Below are positions 34,363-43,106 of a stretch of 64,000 bases of DNA, piece by piece (position 1 is the stretch's first letter; every line of letters begins with the position of its first letter). Made by a program: the position numbers and the translations under genes. The stretch is from contig JAJCXO010000121.1 in NCBI GenBank assembly GCA_029263395.1, forward strand, positions 1-64,000. The letters run 5' to 3'. The stretch comes from Acidobacteriota bacterium. GTDB lineage: Bacteria; Acidobacteriota; Thermoanaerobaculia; Multivoradales; J023. Under the pieces are notes generated by a model, which saw nothing but the letters and a program-made list of their open reading frames with translations, was not told the DNA's origin and made no database searches.

Positions 34363-35425
34363 CAGCTCCCGGTGAGCGGTCGGCCAGCACCTTCTGCCAG
34401 ATATGTTGGGTCAGCTCGGTAGGCCGAGTACGAGCGTTGAACGCTGCGACCCCAATTTGGTCGCGGATCAGGTCGGTGCCGGCGACGTTGTCGGTTGCTG
34501 GCCCGGTCACCACGGTGGTCTCCAGATCGAAACGCTCCATCAGTTGGCGATGTCCGCCCCAGGCGCCAACCGGGTCGCTAGCTGACAGCACCACGGCGGA
34601 GAAGGCGTCGCTGATGTCGGTCGATTCGAGAATGGCGTCCACGCCGTAGTCACCCATCAAGCCGTCGCCGAGCTCCAACACGATCACATCCGGGCCCGAT
34701 TCGGAGAGTTGCGTCAACATACTGCGGGTGAGGGCGGGGGCGTTGCTGCGTTGTGTGGTGACCACCCCGAGATCGGTGAAGATCATGGTTTCGCTGGCGC
34801 CGGCATCTTCCATCGCGTGGACGTCACGGCGTAGGCTGACACCGGTTGCTTTGGCGGCGTGCACCACCAGTCGTTGTCGCACCAACTCTTGGATCAAGCT
34901 CGAGCAGGCCAGGGTTTTGCCAGAGTTCATACAGGTGCCGACCACGGCGATGACGGGAACCCCCTGCGTGTCGAGGCCATCGGTCAGAGGCCTGGCGTCC
35001 TGCTGGATGTTGGCTGGCACCCCGATGCGTTCACCCAAATAAGGAAAGTGTAAGACTTGACCGAGGATTTCGCATTCGAACGGCGGCCCGATATCGGGGT
35101 TGCTCGACGTGCACAGTCCAAGGCAACCTCCGATGTTGAGCAGCTGGACAACATCACCCACCGCCAGCGTTTCAGGCAGATGACCGGCATAACCCATCAA
35201 GGCTCGCCGATGACCGAGGGCTCCGGCCACTACGTCGCCGGTTTTGATTAGCGAGAATCGTCCCGTAGTGAGCTCGAGTTGGTTGTAAGTCGACTTGCGA
35301 TTGAGGATGCGAACGGCCACCACGTCGCCTTCTTTGCAGGGAAATTCTTGGCCGAGTTTGACCTCCCTGGGCAGCCGGCAATTGAGGGTTACCGAGGCGA
35401 TTTTGTCGAGGACGGCGGATTTCAT
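34352..35425 (-). CDS. P-loop NTPase of unknown role in arg operon (DUF1611-like C-terminus)
   Basis: A 357-residue protein between argB and argC. Residues 1-130 look all-beta (GDVVAVRIL, GRFSLIKTGDVVAGALG) and are not a domain I know. From 155 on there is a P-loop: Walker A GTCMNSGKT (163-171), then AKATGVSLRRDVHAMEDAGA and VIVLELGDGLMGDYG, resembling DUF1611 and MobB-like proteins. Some DUF1611 proteins (DgcN) are reported D-glutamate N-acetyltransferases. No argA or argJ is present in this operon, so it might supply the acetylglutamate step. That is a hypothesis. Overlaps: ATGA with argB; 11 bp with argC. Confidence 0.7.
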   Translation of the reverse strand: MKSAVLDKIASVTLNCRLPREVKLGQEFPCKEGDVVAVRILNRKSTYNQLELTTGRFSLIKTGDVVAGALGHRRALMGYAGHLPETLAVGDVVQLLNIGGCLGLCTSSNPDIGPPFECEILGQVLHFPYLGERIGVPANIQQDARPLTDGLDTQGVPVIAVVGTCMNSGKTLACSSLIQELVRQRLVVHAAKATGVSLRRDVHAMEDAGASETMIFTDLGVVTTQRSNAPALTRSMLTQLSESGPDVIVLELGDGLMGDYGVDAILESTDISDAFSAVVLSASDPVGAWGGHRQLMERFDLETTVVTGPATDNVAGTDLIRDQIGVAAFNARTRPTELTQHIWQKVLADRSPGAVDA

Positions 35426-36390
35426 GATGAACTCTCTTCCGGCGCACCGTTCCCTGTTGAGACCTCCCCTGTTGAGACCTCCTCAGGACGGAGCGACTGG
35501 GTGTCGAGGACAACCAAGGTGCCGCAGCCTTCGTTGGTGAAGACCTCGAGTAAGAGGCTGTCGGTGACTTTCCAGGAGATCACGTGGACCCGTGCAACGC
35601 CGCCGTTGAGTGCATCACTGATCGCTGAGACCTTGGGTAACATGCCGTCGGCCAGTGAGCCTGCTTGGCGTAGGGTGTCGAGTCCTTGCACATCGGTGTA
35701 CGACACCAGGCTGGCGGGATCGTTGCGGTCTTCGAGGATGCCGGGAGCACCGGTGAGGAGCACCAGTTTGGCGGCTTTTAGCTCGGTCGCAAGCTTGGCG
35801 GCGACACTGTCGGCGTTGACGTTCAAGATCTCGCCACTGTCGTCGGCCGACAGCGAACTGACGACCGGTACAAAACGATCGTCCAAGATGTGTTCGAGGA
35901 CCTCGGATTTAACCGCCACAATGTCGCCGACATAACCGTAGTCGACGGTGCCTTCCGTGGTGGTTTCGACGGGCGGGCGGCGCCGTGCTCGAATCAATCC
36001 GGCATCAACCCCTGAAATCCCAAGCGCAGGAATCTCGAGCTCGCGACAGGCGGCGACGATCTGGGTGTTGACGTGGCCGTTGAGGGCCATGGTGGCAACG
36101 TCGCGGGTTGCCTCGTCGGTCACCCGTCGACCTTCGACGAAGCGTGTTTCCAGGCCGAGCCGCGATGCCAAGTCGGTCGCCTGGCCGCCGCCACCGTGAA
36201 CCACCACAACCCGAATGCCGAGGCGATGGAGAAGACCCACCTGCTCCATCAAGGCGCGGATACGTTTGCGATTGGCGACCACATCGCCGCCAGCTTTGAT
36301 GACGAAGGTGCTGCCTTGGAAGAGGCGTAAATACGGTGCCGCGGCACGCAGTGCCGCAACCGCGATGTGCCGATCATGTTCGGTGGTCAT
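35422..36390 (-). CDS. argB: Acetylglutamate kinase
   Basis: A 322-residue amino acid kinase-fold enzyme that phosphorylates N-acetylglutamate with ATP, second step of arginine synthesis. Features: FVIKAGGDVV (Lys-Gly-Gly), VVVHGGGGQATDL, LGISGVDAGL and an LNVNADSVAAKLA nucleotide segment. The ATG at 36390 follows a GAGG site. The C-terminal 20 residues contain a 15-bp duplication (EVSTG twice) and look disordered. It overlaps the P-loop gene by 4 bp. It could be arginine-inhibited, but no sensor helix was identified. Confidence 0.92.
   Translation of the reverse strand: MTTEHDRHIAVAALRAAAPYLRLFQGSTFVIKAGGDVVANRKRIRALMEQVGLLHRLGIRVVVVHGGGGQATDLASRLGLETRFVEGRRVTDEATRDVATMALNGHVNTQIVAACRELEIPALGISGVDAGLIRARRRPPVETTTEGTVDYGYVGDIVAVKSEVLEHILDDRFVPVVSSLSADDSGEILNVNADSVAAKLATELKAAKLVLLTGAPGILEDRNDPASLVSYTDVQGLDTLRQAGSLADGMLPKVSAISDALNGGVARVHVISWKVTDSLLLEVFTNEGCGTLVVLDTQSLRPEEVSTGEVSTGNGAPEESSS
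35453..35482. repeat. 15-bp tandem duplication in argB
   Basis: Two identical copies of CCTGTTGAGACCTCC code for the repeated EVSTG near the C-terminus of ArgB. Confidence 0.85.
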
Positions 36391-36406
36391 ATTCGATTCC
36401 TCGAAT

Positions 36407-37552
36407 TCAGAGTGCTGGCGGAATATCTGCAAGTGCCTGTTCCAACGCTTCGACCTCGGCTTCACCGAGGGTGAGCGGTGGCATCAAGCGCACGATGTTG
36501 GGATCGGAAGCACCGCCCGCCAAAATGCCGCGTTGGCGCAGTGCAGGCAACACGTCGCGGGCCGGGCGATCACAGCGCAGGCCGAGCAAGAAGCCCCGGC
36601 CTTGGATCTCTCGTACCGGGCCGACGAGGCAACGATCTTGGATCCTGCGGCCAAGCCTAGCCACCTGTTCGAGGACACCGGGAGCACTCAAACATTCGAC
36701 GACGGTCCAGATGCCGACGCAGGCTAACGGTCCGCCGCCAAACGTCGTGCCCAAGGAGCCTTTCGGCAAAGCATCGGCAAGTTCGGCTGAGGCCAGTACC
36801 GCGCCGGCAGGGAAGCCGCCAGCCAGTCCCTTGGCGGTGGTGAGGAGGTCGGGGGTCACCCCGGCGTCCTCGATCGCAAAGGCGGTCCCGGTGCGACCCA
36901 TGCCGCACTGTACCTCGTCGGCGATCAGCAAGGCACCATGATGTTCGGTCGCCGAGCGCGCTGTCCGCAACATCTCGCGGCTGAGCGTCCGGGCGCCAGC
37001 AATGCCCTGCACCGGTTCGAGAATCACTGCCGCGGTGGTGTCATCGATCGTTGCTGCTAAGGCTTCGGGATCGTCCGGCGGCACCCATTGCACGTCGAAC
37101 GGAGACCGCGGGAAGGCGTACCAGGAATCGTGGCCATGGGTGCAAGCACCCGCTGCCGCGGAACGACCGTGAAACCCGCCTTCCAGCGCAACCACCTGGG
37201 TCCGCCCGGAGGTATCGGACCCTCGAAACGCCAGGCGTAAGGCGTTTTCGTTGGCTTCAGCACCGGAGTTGACGAGAAACACCCGGTCGAGTCCGGGAGG
37301 TGCAAACTTGGCGAGCGCCTCGCAGGCATCCCGTCGTTCCTGAAGCTCAACCAGGTTGGTCTGGAAGATCAACCGTTCGGCTTGCTCCGCCAGCGCGGAA
37401 ACCAGCCGGGGATGACGGTAACCGAGGGCCGCAACGGCGTGGCCGCCGTAGAAGTCGATCAGCTCATGGCCGTCCCGGGTGAGGACGCGGCTGCCCGCGC
37501 CCTCGACGATTTCGAGATCGAGCCGGTGGTAAACCGGAAATTCGTAAGACAT
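36407..37552 (-). CDS. argD: Acetylornithine aminotransferase
   Basis: A 381-residue class III PLP aminotransferase that converts acetylglutamate semialdehyde to acetylornithine. PLP-binding features: LVNSGAEANENALRLA, LIADEVQCGMGRTG and the Schiff-base lysine in TTAKGLAGGFPAGA. TTFGGGPLAC is the usual second substrate loop. It is placed between argG and argB, with 16 bp to argB and 24 bp after argG. It could also act on other omega-amino acids, but its operon context fits arginine. Confidence 0.9.
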   Translation of the reverse strand: MSYEFPVYHRLDLEIVEGAGSRVLTRDGHELIDFYGGHAVAALGYRHPRLVSALAEQAERLIFQTNLVELQERRDACEALAKFAPPGLDRVFLVNSGAEANENALRLAFRGSDTSGRTQVVALEGGFHGRSAAAGACTHGHDSWYAFPRSPFDVQWVPPDDPEALAATIDDTTAAVILEPVQGIAGARTLSREMLRTARSATEHHGALLIADEVQCGMGRTGTAFAIEDAGVTPDLLTTAKGLAGGFPAGAVLASAELADALPKGSLGTTFGGGPLACVGIWTVVECLSAPGVLEQVARLGRRIQDRCLVGPVREIQGRGFLLGLRCDRPARDVLPALRQRGILAGGASDPNIVRLMPPLTLGEAEVEALEQALADIPPAL

Positions 37553-37576
37553 GGTGCACCCAAATGATTCGCTCCG

Positions 37577-38779
37577 TTATTCACCTTCAGAAATACGTTT
37601 GGCGCCCATGGTTCGCAAGCGCAGCGCTTGCAGACGGATGAAGCCGCCAGCGTCGGCCTGGTTGTAAACCTCGTCGGCTTCGAAGGTGGCGATCTTCTCG
37701 TCGTAGAGCGTATGGGTGTGAGACCGGCGACCTTCGACGGAGACGCGCCCTTTGTAGAGCTTCATCCGCGCCTCGCCGTTGACCCGTTCCTGAACCGAGT
37801 CCATGAACGACTGTAGAGCCTCGCGCTCGGGACTGAACCACAGACCGTTGTAGACGATTGCGGCGAACTTTGGCGACAACTCGTCTCGTAGGTGTTGGAC
37901 TTCGCGATCCAGGGTGATCGACTCCACTGCCCGGTGAGCATGGAGCAGGATCGTGCAGCCCGGGGTCTCGTACACGCCGCGGCTCTTCATACCGAGAAAG
38001 CGGTTCTCGACGATGTCGATCCGGCCGATGCCATGGCGTCCACCGAGTTGATTGAGCTTCTCCACCAACTCGACCGGACCGAGCTCTTCGCCGTTGACCG
38101 CCACCGGTGTACCTTGCTCGAAGCGGATCGTGACCAACTCGGGAGTGTCGGGCGCTGCTTCGGGGTCGGTGGTCATGCGGAACATGCCGGCTGGTGGACC
38201 CACCCAAGGGTCTTCGAGCACACCACCTTCGTAGGAGATGTGCATCAGGTTGGCATCCATCGAATATTCGGGCTTGGGTGCCGCCGCCAGGTTGAGATTG
38301 TGCTCCTGAGCGTAGGCCATCAGGTCCGAGCGTCCCTTGAACTCCCATTTCCGCCACGGCGCAATGATGCGGATGTCGGGCTGCAAGGCGTATGCTGCCA
38401 GTTCGAAACGGATTTGATCGTTCCCCTTGCCGGTGGCACCATGGGCGATGGTGTCGGCGCCGAGGCGCTTGGCGGCACGCATCAAGCCTCGAGCGATGAC
38501 TGGTCGTGCCAAGGCAGTGCCCATCAAGTAGTACCACTCGTACACGGCGTTGGCGCGCAAGGCGGGAAAGATGCAATCACGGGCAAACTCTTCCCGCAGA
38601 TCTTCCACAATGATCTCGCTGGCGCCGGTTTCGATCGCCGCTTGCCGCGCCGCTTCCACCTCACCGCCTTGTCCGACGTCGGCCATGTAGGCCACCACCT
38701 CGGCGTTGTAGGTCTCGCGGATCCAATGCAGGATCACCGAGGTGTCGAGACCGCCAGAATATGCCAATACGACTTTCAT
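37577..38779 (-). CDS. argG: Argininosuccinate synthase
   Basis: A 400-residue ATP-dependent ligase joining citrulline and aspartate. The ATP loop [10 protein letters not shown] is right after the start, and [12 protein letters not shown] follows at the usual distance. The ATG at 38779 was chosen because the longer open frame reads antisense argR sequence. It begins 4 bp after argR, so the two are co-transcribed. Length is typical. Confidence 0.93.
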   Translation of the reverse strand: MKVVLAYSGGLDTSVILHWIRETYNAEVVAYMADVGQGGEVEAARQAAIETGASEIIVEDLREEFARDCIFPALRANAVYEWYYLMGTALARPVIARGLMRAAKRLGADTIAHGATGKGNDQIRFELAAYALQPDIRIIAPWRKWEFKGRSDLMAYAQEHNLNLAAAPKPEYSMDANLMHISYEGGVLEDPWVGPPAGMFRMTTDPEAAPDTPELVTIRFEQGTPVAVNGEELGPVELVEKLNQLGGRHGIGRIDIVENRFLGMKSRGVYETPGCTILLHAHRAVESITLDREVQHLRDELSPKFAAIVYNGLWFSPEREALQSFMDSVQERVNGEARMKLYKGRVSVEGRRSHTHTLYDEKIATFEADEVYNQADAGGFIRLQALRLRTMGAKRISEGE

Positions 38780-38783
38780 CGTC

Positions 38784-39254
38784 TCAAGTCTCCAAAAGGT
38801 TTTCGAGTTGCTGAGCCAGCGCTGCGCCGCCGACCGGATCCTGGGTAATGACCAACACGGTGTCGTCACCCCCCACGGATCCCAGAACACCATCGAGGGC
38901 CGCGGCGTCGAGTGCCGCGGCAACCGGGCTGGCGGAGCCCGGATCCATCTTCAGAACCACCAAATTTGCTGAGCTGCCAATCTCGTTGACGAATTCCTTC
39001 ATACGACGAGCAAGGTTGCGGATCGCGCCGGAGTGACGCTCGAGATCGGCCGCGATGACATACCGTTCACTGCCGTCCTCACCGACCAACTTGTCGGCGC
39101 CGAGGGTCGTCAGGTCACGCGACACCGTCGCCTGAGTGACGTGATGTCCACGCTCTCCCAGCCGTTGTACGAGCTCTTCTTGGCTGCCGATCTCATGTTG
39201 AGCGAGTAGCCGCCTGAGGATCACTAGTCGGGCTGCCGAACGATTCTTTTTCAT
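38784..39254 (-). CDS. argR: Arginine repressor
   Basis: A 156-residue ArgR/AhrC protein. The N-terminal winged helix (1-70) has [13 protein letters not shown] and [14 protein letters not shown]. The C-terminal domain has the usual hexamerisation and arginine-binding [13 protein letters not shown]. It binds arginine and then ARG boxes. A palindromic site overlaps its own promoter, so the whole arg operon it heads is probably autoregulated. AGGGAGG-like sequence lies upstream of the ATG. Confidence 0.93.
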   Translation of the reverse strand: MKKNRSAARLVILRRLLAQHEIGSQEELVQRLGERGHHVTQATVSRDLTTLGADKLVGEDGSERYVIAADLERHSGAIRNLARRMKEFVNEIGSSANLVVLKMDPGSASPVAAALDAAALDGVLGSVGGDDTVLVITQDPVGGAALAQQLENLLET

Positions 39255-39278
39255 GAAGGGAGGTCTCCGTGAGTCGTC

Positions 39279-39294
39279 ATACGCATATACGTAT
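39279..39294. promoter_or_regulatory. ARG box operator
   Basis: ATACGCATATACGTAT, an imperfect palindrome with ATACG/CGTAT arms, is placed between the arg promoter -10 and the argR start. This is the size and position of an ArgR operator. Confidence 0.65.
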
Positions 39295-39321
39295 AGTGAC
39301 TCTGGTAGAGCATGATGTCAA
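39293..39321 (-). promoter_or_regulatory. arg operon promoter
   Basis: On the minus strand a perfect TTGACA (39316-39321) and CACTAT (39293-39298) are 17 bp apart. The -10 overlaps the ARG box by two bases, so bound ArgR would block RNA polymerase. Confidence 0.6.
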
Positions 39322-39558
39322 CCCTCTTGGCGTGTTGAAATCGCTCCGCTATGCTTTTGTTGAGCATGCATGCCAGCCTGCGCTGGCTCTGCTCTTGGAT
39401 GCGATCCTCGGATATCATCGAGGGCGCTGGCGGCTGTCGAGCCGTTGCAGATCATCTCGATGAGAGGCCGAATAAAGCCGTCGATCCGGTCTTCGATCAA
39501 ACGGTATGCCTGCTAACCTGATCGGGGTGGTTAGACGCCAACCGTCACGCCACGCGAT
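39322..39558. other. Non-coding stretch upstream of arrays
   Basis: No gene is supported here. CTAACC (39513-39518) and GGTTAG (39529-39534) form a small inverted repeat just before the first array. Otherwise nothing stands out. Confidence 0.6.
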
Positions 39559-39768
39559 GCGTCGAGCAGTTTGGACGCCAGAATCGCCAAAACATCGGAT
39601 GTGTCGAGCAGTTTGGACGCCAGAATCGCCAAAACATCGGATGTGTCGAGCAGTTTGGACGCCAGAATCGCCAAAACATCGGATGCGTCGAGCAGTTCGG
39701 ACGCCAGAATCGCCAAGACATCGGATGCGTCGAGGAGTTTGGACGCCACAATCCTCGAAACATCAGTG
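39559..39768. repeat. 42-bp tandem repeat array, five copies
   Basis: Units begin at 39559, 39601, 39643, 39685 and 39727, exactly 42 bp apart, each starting G(C/T)GTCGAGCAGTT. The first four are nearly identical and the fifth is diverged. Because 42 is a multiple of 3, three frames stay open and give 14-residue repeats, but substitutions show no clear coding bias. No spacers, so not a CRISPR. Confidence 0.9.
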
Positions 39769-40017
39769 AACGACGTCTTCCCTCCGGCCAGCAGGGTGGA
39801 TCCGAAGCTCGACAACACATTCCGAGCCTGTTTTTAGGAGCGCAGGAGCGTCAACGACGCACTGTTGGTGTGTCCCTCCGCTGATTTTCGGCTCTCCTAC
39901 GTCTCACTTGACCCGGTGGCGATCGTAGTTCAGCGGGACAACACGTCCGCTAGCCCATCGGCCGTGCGATCGACGTTCGTCTGGGCTGTTGAACGAGGGG
40001 TTAAACCCTAGCGCCTT
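39769..40017. other. Non-coding gap between two arrays
   Basis: No gene is supported. The stretch holds a GGGGTTAAACCC palindrome-like block (about 39998-40009) and nothing else recognisable. Confidence 0.5.
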
Positions 40018-40440
40018 GGCCTAGCCGGATCGCCTCGACGAGCCGGGTCAGGCTGTTTCGTCACTTGCCGAATCGCCTCGCCGAGCCATGTCAGGCCGTT
40101 TCGTCACTTGCCGAATCGCTTCGACGAGCCATACCAGGCCGTTTCGTCACTTGCCGAATCGCCTCGCCGAGCCATGTCAGGCCGTTTCGTCACTTGCCGA
40201 ATCGCCTTGACGAGGCGCGTCAGTCTGTTTCGTCACTTGCCGAATCGCCTTGACGAGGCGCGTCAAACGGCGTTGTCATGCCAAAATCGATCAGCCGAGG
40301 TCCGTCAAACCGTGTCGGCACTCGACGAATCGACGGCGAGCCTCCGTCTGATCGATTCGGCATCTGCAAATCGGATGTACGAGCCGCGTCACCGCGCTTC
40401 GGCATCTGTAGATTCTAGCGGAGGCCGTCAAGGCCCGATG
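40018..40440. repeat. 43-bp tandem repeat array with decaying right end
   Basis: TCACTTGCCGAATCG recurs at 40061, 40104, 40147, 40190 and 40233, exactly 43 bp apart. From about 40260 to 40430 further units of about 42 bp with CGTC(A/T) starts are strongly diverged, giving roughly ten copies in all. A 43-bp unit shifts the frame in each copy, so it cannot code a regular peptide repeat. Not related in sequence to the 42-bp array on its left. Confidence 0.85.
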
Positions 40441-40545
40441 CGGCCATATCGTGACATACAATCAACGTGACTTCGAAGGTTCCGAGAATTTCGGGGTCGC
40501 CGTCGTCACACCCGGGCAGTTGCTCCACGAGATAGGAGTCATCCC

Positions 40546-40782
40546 ATGAGCACAGTCAGCGTACATCTCTCCAAGTCTCTCCACGAGCAGGCGGCGGCTG
40601 TCGCAACGCAGGAGGGCGTTTCGATGGGACAGTTCGTCGCCATGGCAGTGGCGGAGAAGGTCGCGACGCTCAGGACAGTGGACTACCTGAGGGAGCGGGC
40701 CAAGCGCGGCAGCCGGGAGAAGTTGCTGGCGGTCCTTCAGAAAGCGCCCGATGTGGAGCCCGACGAGATGGATCGTCTTTGA
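40546..40782 (+). CDS. Small RHH/HicB-like antitoxin-type protein
   Basis: A 78-residue protein. VSVHLSKSLHEQAAAVATQ (4-22) and GVSMGQFVAMAVAEKV form a ribbon-helix-helix fold. The C-terminal half (YLRERAKRGSREKLLAVL, then PDVEPDEMDRL) is a conserved tail in CopG/HicB-like antitoxins. No toxin gene lies on either side. AGGAG is placed before the ATG, and TACAAT (40457-40462) is a possible -10 further upstream, at the edge of the repeat array. Confidence 0.75.
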   Translation: MSTVSVHLSKSLHEQAAAVATQEGVSMGQFVAMAVAEKVATLRTVDYLRERAKRGSREKLLAVLQKAPDVEPDEMDRL

Positions 40783-40825
40783 TCCTGGTGTCGGGCCAAG
40801 CGCGAAGCGATGGCGTTGGGTTGAC

Positions 40826-41362
40826 CTAAGCCGACACGAGGTCGTAGTCCAACATGGCGTCACCATCGAAGATGAAACGCCCTTTGAGGGTTTTGCCAGC
40901 GAGCATCAACGGCAGCCAGATCTGATCGTCTGCCCACATTTCGTCGTAGGGAATCTGATCGAGCGCGGTCCACAGCGGGATCGCCTCGTCGGTCTCTTGC
41001 GGCTCGCCCTGGCAGTCGGTGGCCGAGAAGACGTGGACGTGGATCGAGTAGCCGTCGACGAATTGGAACAGTAACTCACCCCGTTGATCGAGACCGGTGG
41101 GGGTGACCAACAGCTCTTCTTCGACCTCGCGGATGGCACACTCGAGGGCCGACTCGCCGGGATCGATTTTGCCGCCTGGCCCGTTGATTTTGCCGGCGCC
41201 GAGGCCGCGCCTCTTGCGGATCAGCAGCACCTGGCCATCGCGAATTACGAACACCAGGGTGGCGTGGTTGACTGGCTGCCAGGTTTGCCAGTCGATTTCG
41301 CTGAGTTTCCTGGGTACTTTGGCCTGTGTCGGTGCTGTGGCCAGCGTCGGTGCGGTGTCCAT
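40826..41362 (-). CDS. NUDIX hydrolase, 8-oxo-dGTP diphosphatase type
   Basis: A 178-residue NUDIX enzyme. The Nudix box [20 protein letters not shown] (GX5EX7REUXEEXGU) is at about 62-82. [29 protein letters not shown] resembles MTH1/MutT-like enzymes that clean oxidised nucleotides. Such a role would fit with the Fpg/Nei glycosylase elsewhere in the window, but other substrates are possible. The N-terminus ([12 protein letters not shown]) is a short 18-bp repeat. No ribosome site is seen. Confidence 0.85.
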   Translation of the reverse strand: MDTAPTLATAPTQAKVPRKLSEIDWQTWQPVNHATLVFVIRDGQVLLIRKRRGLGAGKINGPGGKIDPGESALECAIREVEEELLVTPTGLDQRGELLFQFVDGYSIHVHVFSATDCQGEPQETDEAIPLWTALDQIPYDEMWADDQIWLPLMLAGKTLKGRFIFDGDAMLDYDLVSA

Positions 41363-41386
41363 GGTGGCGCTGACGGTATCAGCGCC

Positions 41387-42136
41387 TCACTCCCAACGGA
41401 AGATCTTCGCCGACACCGCGGTGCAGAGAGTGAAGTTCGCCAACAGCGCTCCAACTTCGAGCAGTTGCTGCGACCATGGCTCGCCACTCCAGATGCCTTG
41501 CAGAAGCGAGACCGCGTGGGTGACCGGCGACAACATGGCGACGTTCTGCCAGATTGGAGCAAAGGCGTCGAGAGGTACAAACAATCCTGAGATTGCGAGT
41601 AGGGGATAGAGAATTGCACCGGCCACCGGCTGCGCAAACCGTGCGGTGGGGACGGCGCTGGCGATGACAAATCCCAGCGAGAGGATGCTGGTGGTCGCCA
41701 GCAGGAGTGCGAGGGTAAAACTGAGCAGGTTGGTTTCGAGCTCGATGGGGTAAAACCGTTTACCGGCGAGAAACAACAAGCCGAGGGTGAAGGCGGTCAG
41801 CGAGAGCTTGAGGAAGACGTGTGCCGTTAGGATGGTCTGGGGACTCAGCGGGGTTGCCTTCAAACGCTTGAGGATGCCTCCCTCGCGATAGATCGAGATG
41901 ATCGAAATGAGCGAGGTTGCGGCGGAGAACGCCATCATCATGGAAGCGAACACCGGCAGCGTTACCTGGACGAAGGTTGTGAGCCGTTGCGCCTGATCCA
42001 TCCTCGGTCCAATGGAGCGACCGAGGAGGAGGAAAATGATCAGCGGCACGCCGATGGTGGCGAGCAGGCCCAGCGGTTCACGGATGAACACCTTGAGCTC
42101 GATCCAGGTCAGTTTCCAGAAGCCGCGCAAGATCAT
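41387..42136 (-). CDS. ABC-2 type transporter permease
   Basis: A 249-residue inner-membrane protein with six hydrophobic segments. The central motif PLLAISGLFVPLDAFAPIWQ before the last helices is typical of ABC-2 permeases. It works with the ATPase encoded 2 bp upstream to export a lipid, drug or polysaccharide; the cargo is unknown. The ATG at 42136 (MILRGFWKLTW) was chosen over a longer start because upstream sequence is the ATPase end. Confidence 0.85.
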   Translation of the reverse strand: MILRGFWKLTWIELKVFIREPLGLLATIGVPLIIFLLLGRSIGPRMDQAQRLTTFVQVTLPVFASMMMAFSAATSLISIISIYREGGILKRLKATPLSPQTILTAHVFLKLSLTAFTLGLLFLAGKRFYPIELETNLLSFTLALLLATTSILSLGFVIASAVPTARFAQPVAGAILYPLLAISGLFVPLDAFAPIWQNVAMLSPVTHAVSLLQGIWSGEPWSQQLLEVGALLANFTLCTAVSAKIFRWE

Positions 42137-42138
42137 CG

Positions 42139-43053
42139 TTAGTCTCGAATCCCGTGGCCGGTGAGCTCTAAGAAGACGTCCTCTAGGGTGGGCAGGATGG
42201 TGCGGAAGTCGGTGACGCGAATGGACTGCTGGGAAATGCACTGGATGACTTCGGTGACAAAGTCATCACCCTGGCCTGCCAGGGTGTACGTCCGGTCTGC
42301 GCGCTGCACCGAGTCCAATCCCTGGATAGTCTGGAAGGTGTCGGTGGATCCGTCCCAATCGGTTGAGAATGCGACTGAGCGTTGTGGGCAGTGGCGGCGC
42401 ACCAAGGCAGCTGGGGTGTCGATTTCGATCACCCGTCCATGTTCGATGATTGCAACCCGGTCACACAGCCGTTCTGCCTCCTCCATCAAGTGGGTGGTCA
42501 GCAGGACGGTTTTGCCTTGGTCCCGGATGTCCGTGATCAGTGACCAGATGGTGCGGCGGGCTTGAGGATCGAGCCCGGTAGTCAGCTCGTCGAGGAACAC
42601 CAGCTCGGGGTCATGGATCAGCGCCAGGGCAATGAACAGACGTTGCTTTTGGCCGCCCGACAGGGTCATGAACCAGGCGTCACGTTTGGTGTCGAGCCCC
42701 AGGCGTTCGAGTAAGGCGTCGCCATCCACCGTTTGGGGATAAAGCGAGGCCCAAAGGTCCACCGCTTCCCACACTTTGATGCGTTTCTGAAGGTGAGCCT
42801 GCTGGAGCTGGACGCCGATGCGATTCTGCAACTCGTCGGCGTCTTTGGCTGGATCCTTCGACAACACCCGGATGGTACCGCGATCCGGCTGCCGCAGCCC
42901 CTCGGTGCACTCCATCGTGGTCGTTTTGCCGGCACCGTTGGGGCCGATCAAGCCGAAGATCTCGCCTTCCAAAACTTCGAAAGACACATCGTCCACCGCC
43001 ACGGTGGAACCGTAAACCTTCCTCAGGCCCTGCACACTGACAACAGATGGCAT
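42139..43053 (-). CDS. ABC transporter ATP-binding protein (DrrA-like)
   Basis: A 304-residue ATPase. Walker A GPNGAGKTT, the LSGGQKQR signature, Walker B LVFLDELTTGLDPQ and the H-loop TTHLMEE are all present. A C-terminal extension (from about 230) is common in DrrA-type exporters. It forms a two-gene operon with the ABC-2 permease. Length is typical. Confidence 0.9.
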   Translation of the reverse strand: MPSVVSVQGLRKVYGSTVAVDDVSFEVLEGEIFGLIGPNGAGKTTTMECTEGLRQPDRGTIRVLSKDPAKDADELQNRIGVQLQQAHLQKRIKVWEAVDLWASLYPQTVDGDALLERLGLDTKRDAWFMTLSGGQKQRLFIALALIHDPELVFLDELTTGLDPQARRTIWSLITDIRDQGKTVLLTTHLMEEAERLCDRVAIIEHGRVIEIDTPAALVRRHCPQRSVAFSTDWDGSTDTFQTIQGLDSVQRADRTYTLAGQGDDFVTEVIQCISQQSIRVTDFRTILPTLEDVFLELTGHGIRD

Positions 43054-43106
43054 TCCGCGATTATAGAGGGTCCGTGGGGCCAGGTCTGCGAGGCCGAGCC
43101 TGCGGG

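Noticed and set aside
39506-39837. Open frames in both strands of the 42-bp array
   Set aside because: They stay open only because 42 is a multiple of three. Substitutions fall at all codon positions in each frame and no ribosome site is seen.
39559-40440. CRISPR array
   Set aside because: Repeats abut directly with no unique spacers, and no cas genes are in the window.
40065-40470. Open frames in the 43-bp array
   Set aside because: A 43-bp unit shifts frame every copy, so no regular peptide repeat is maintained.
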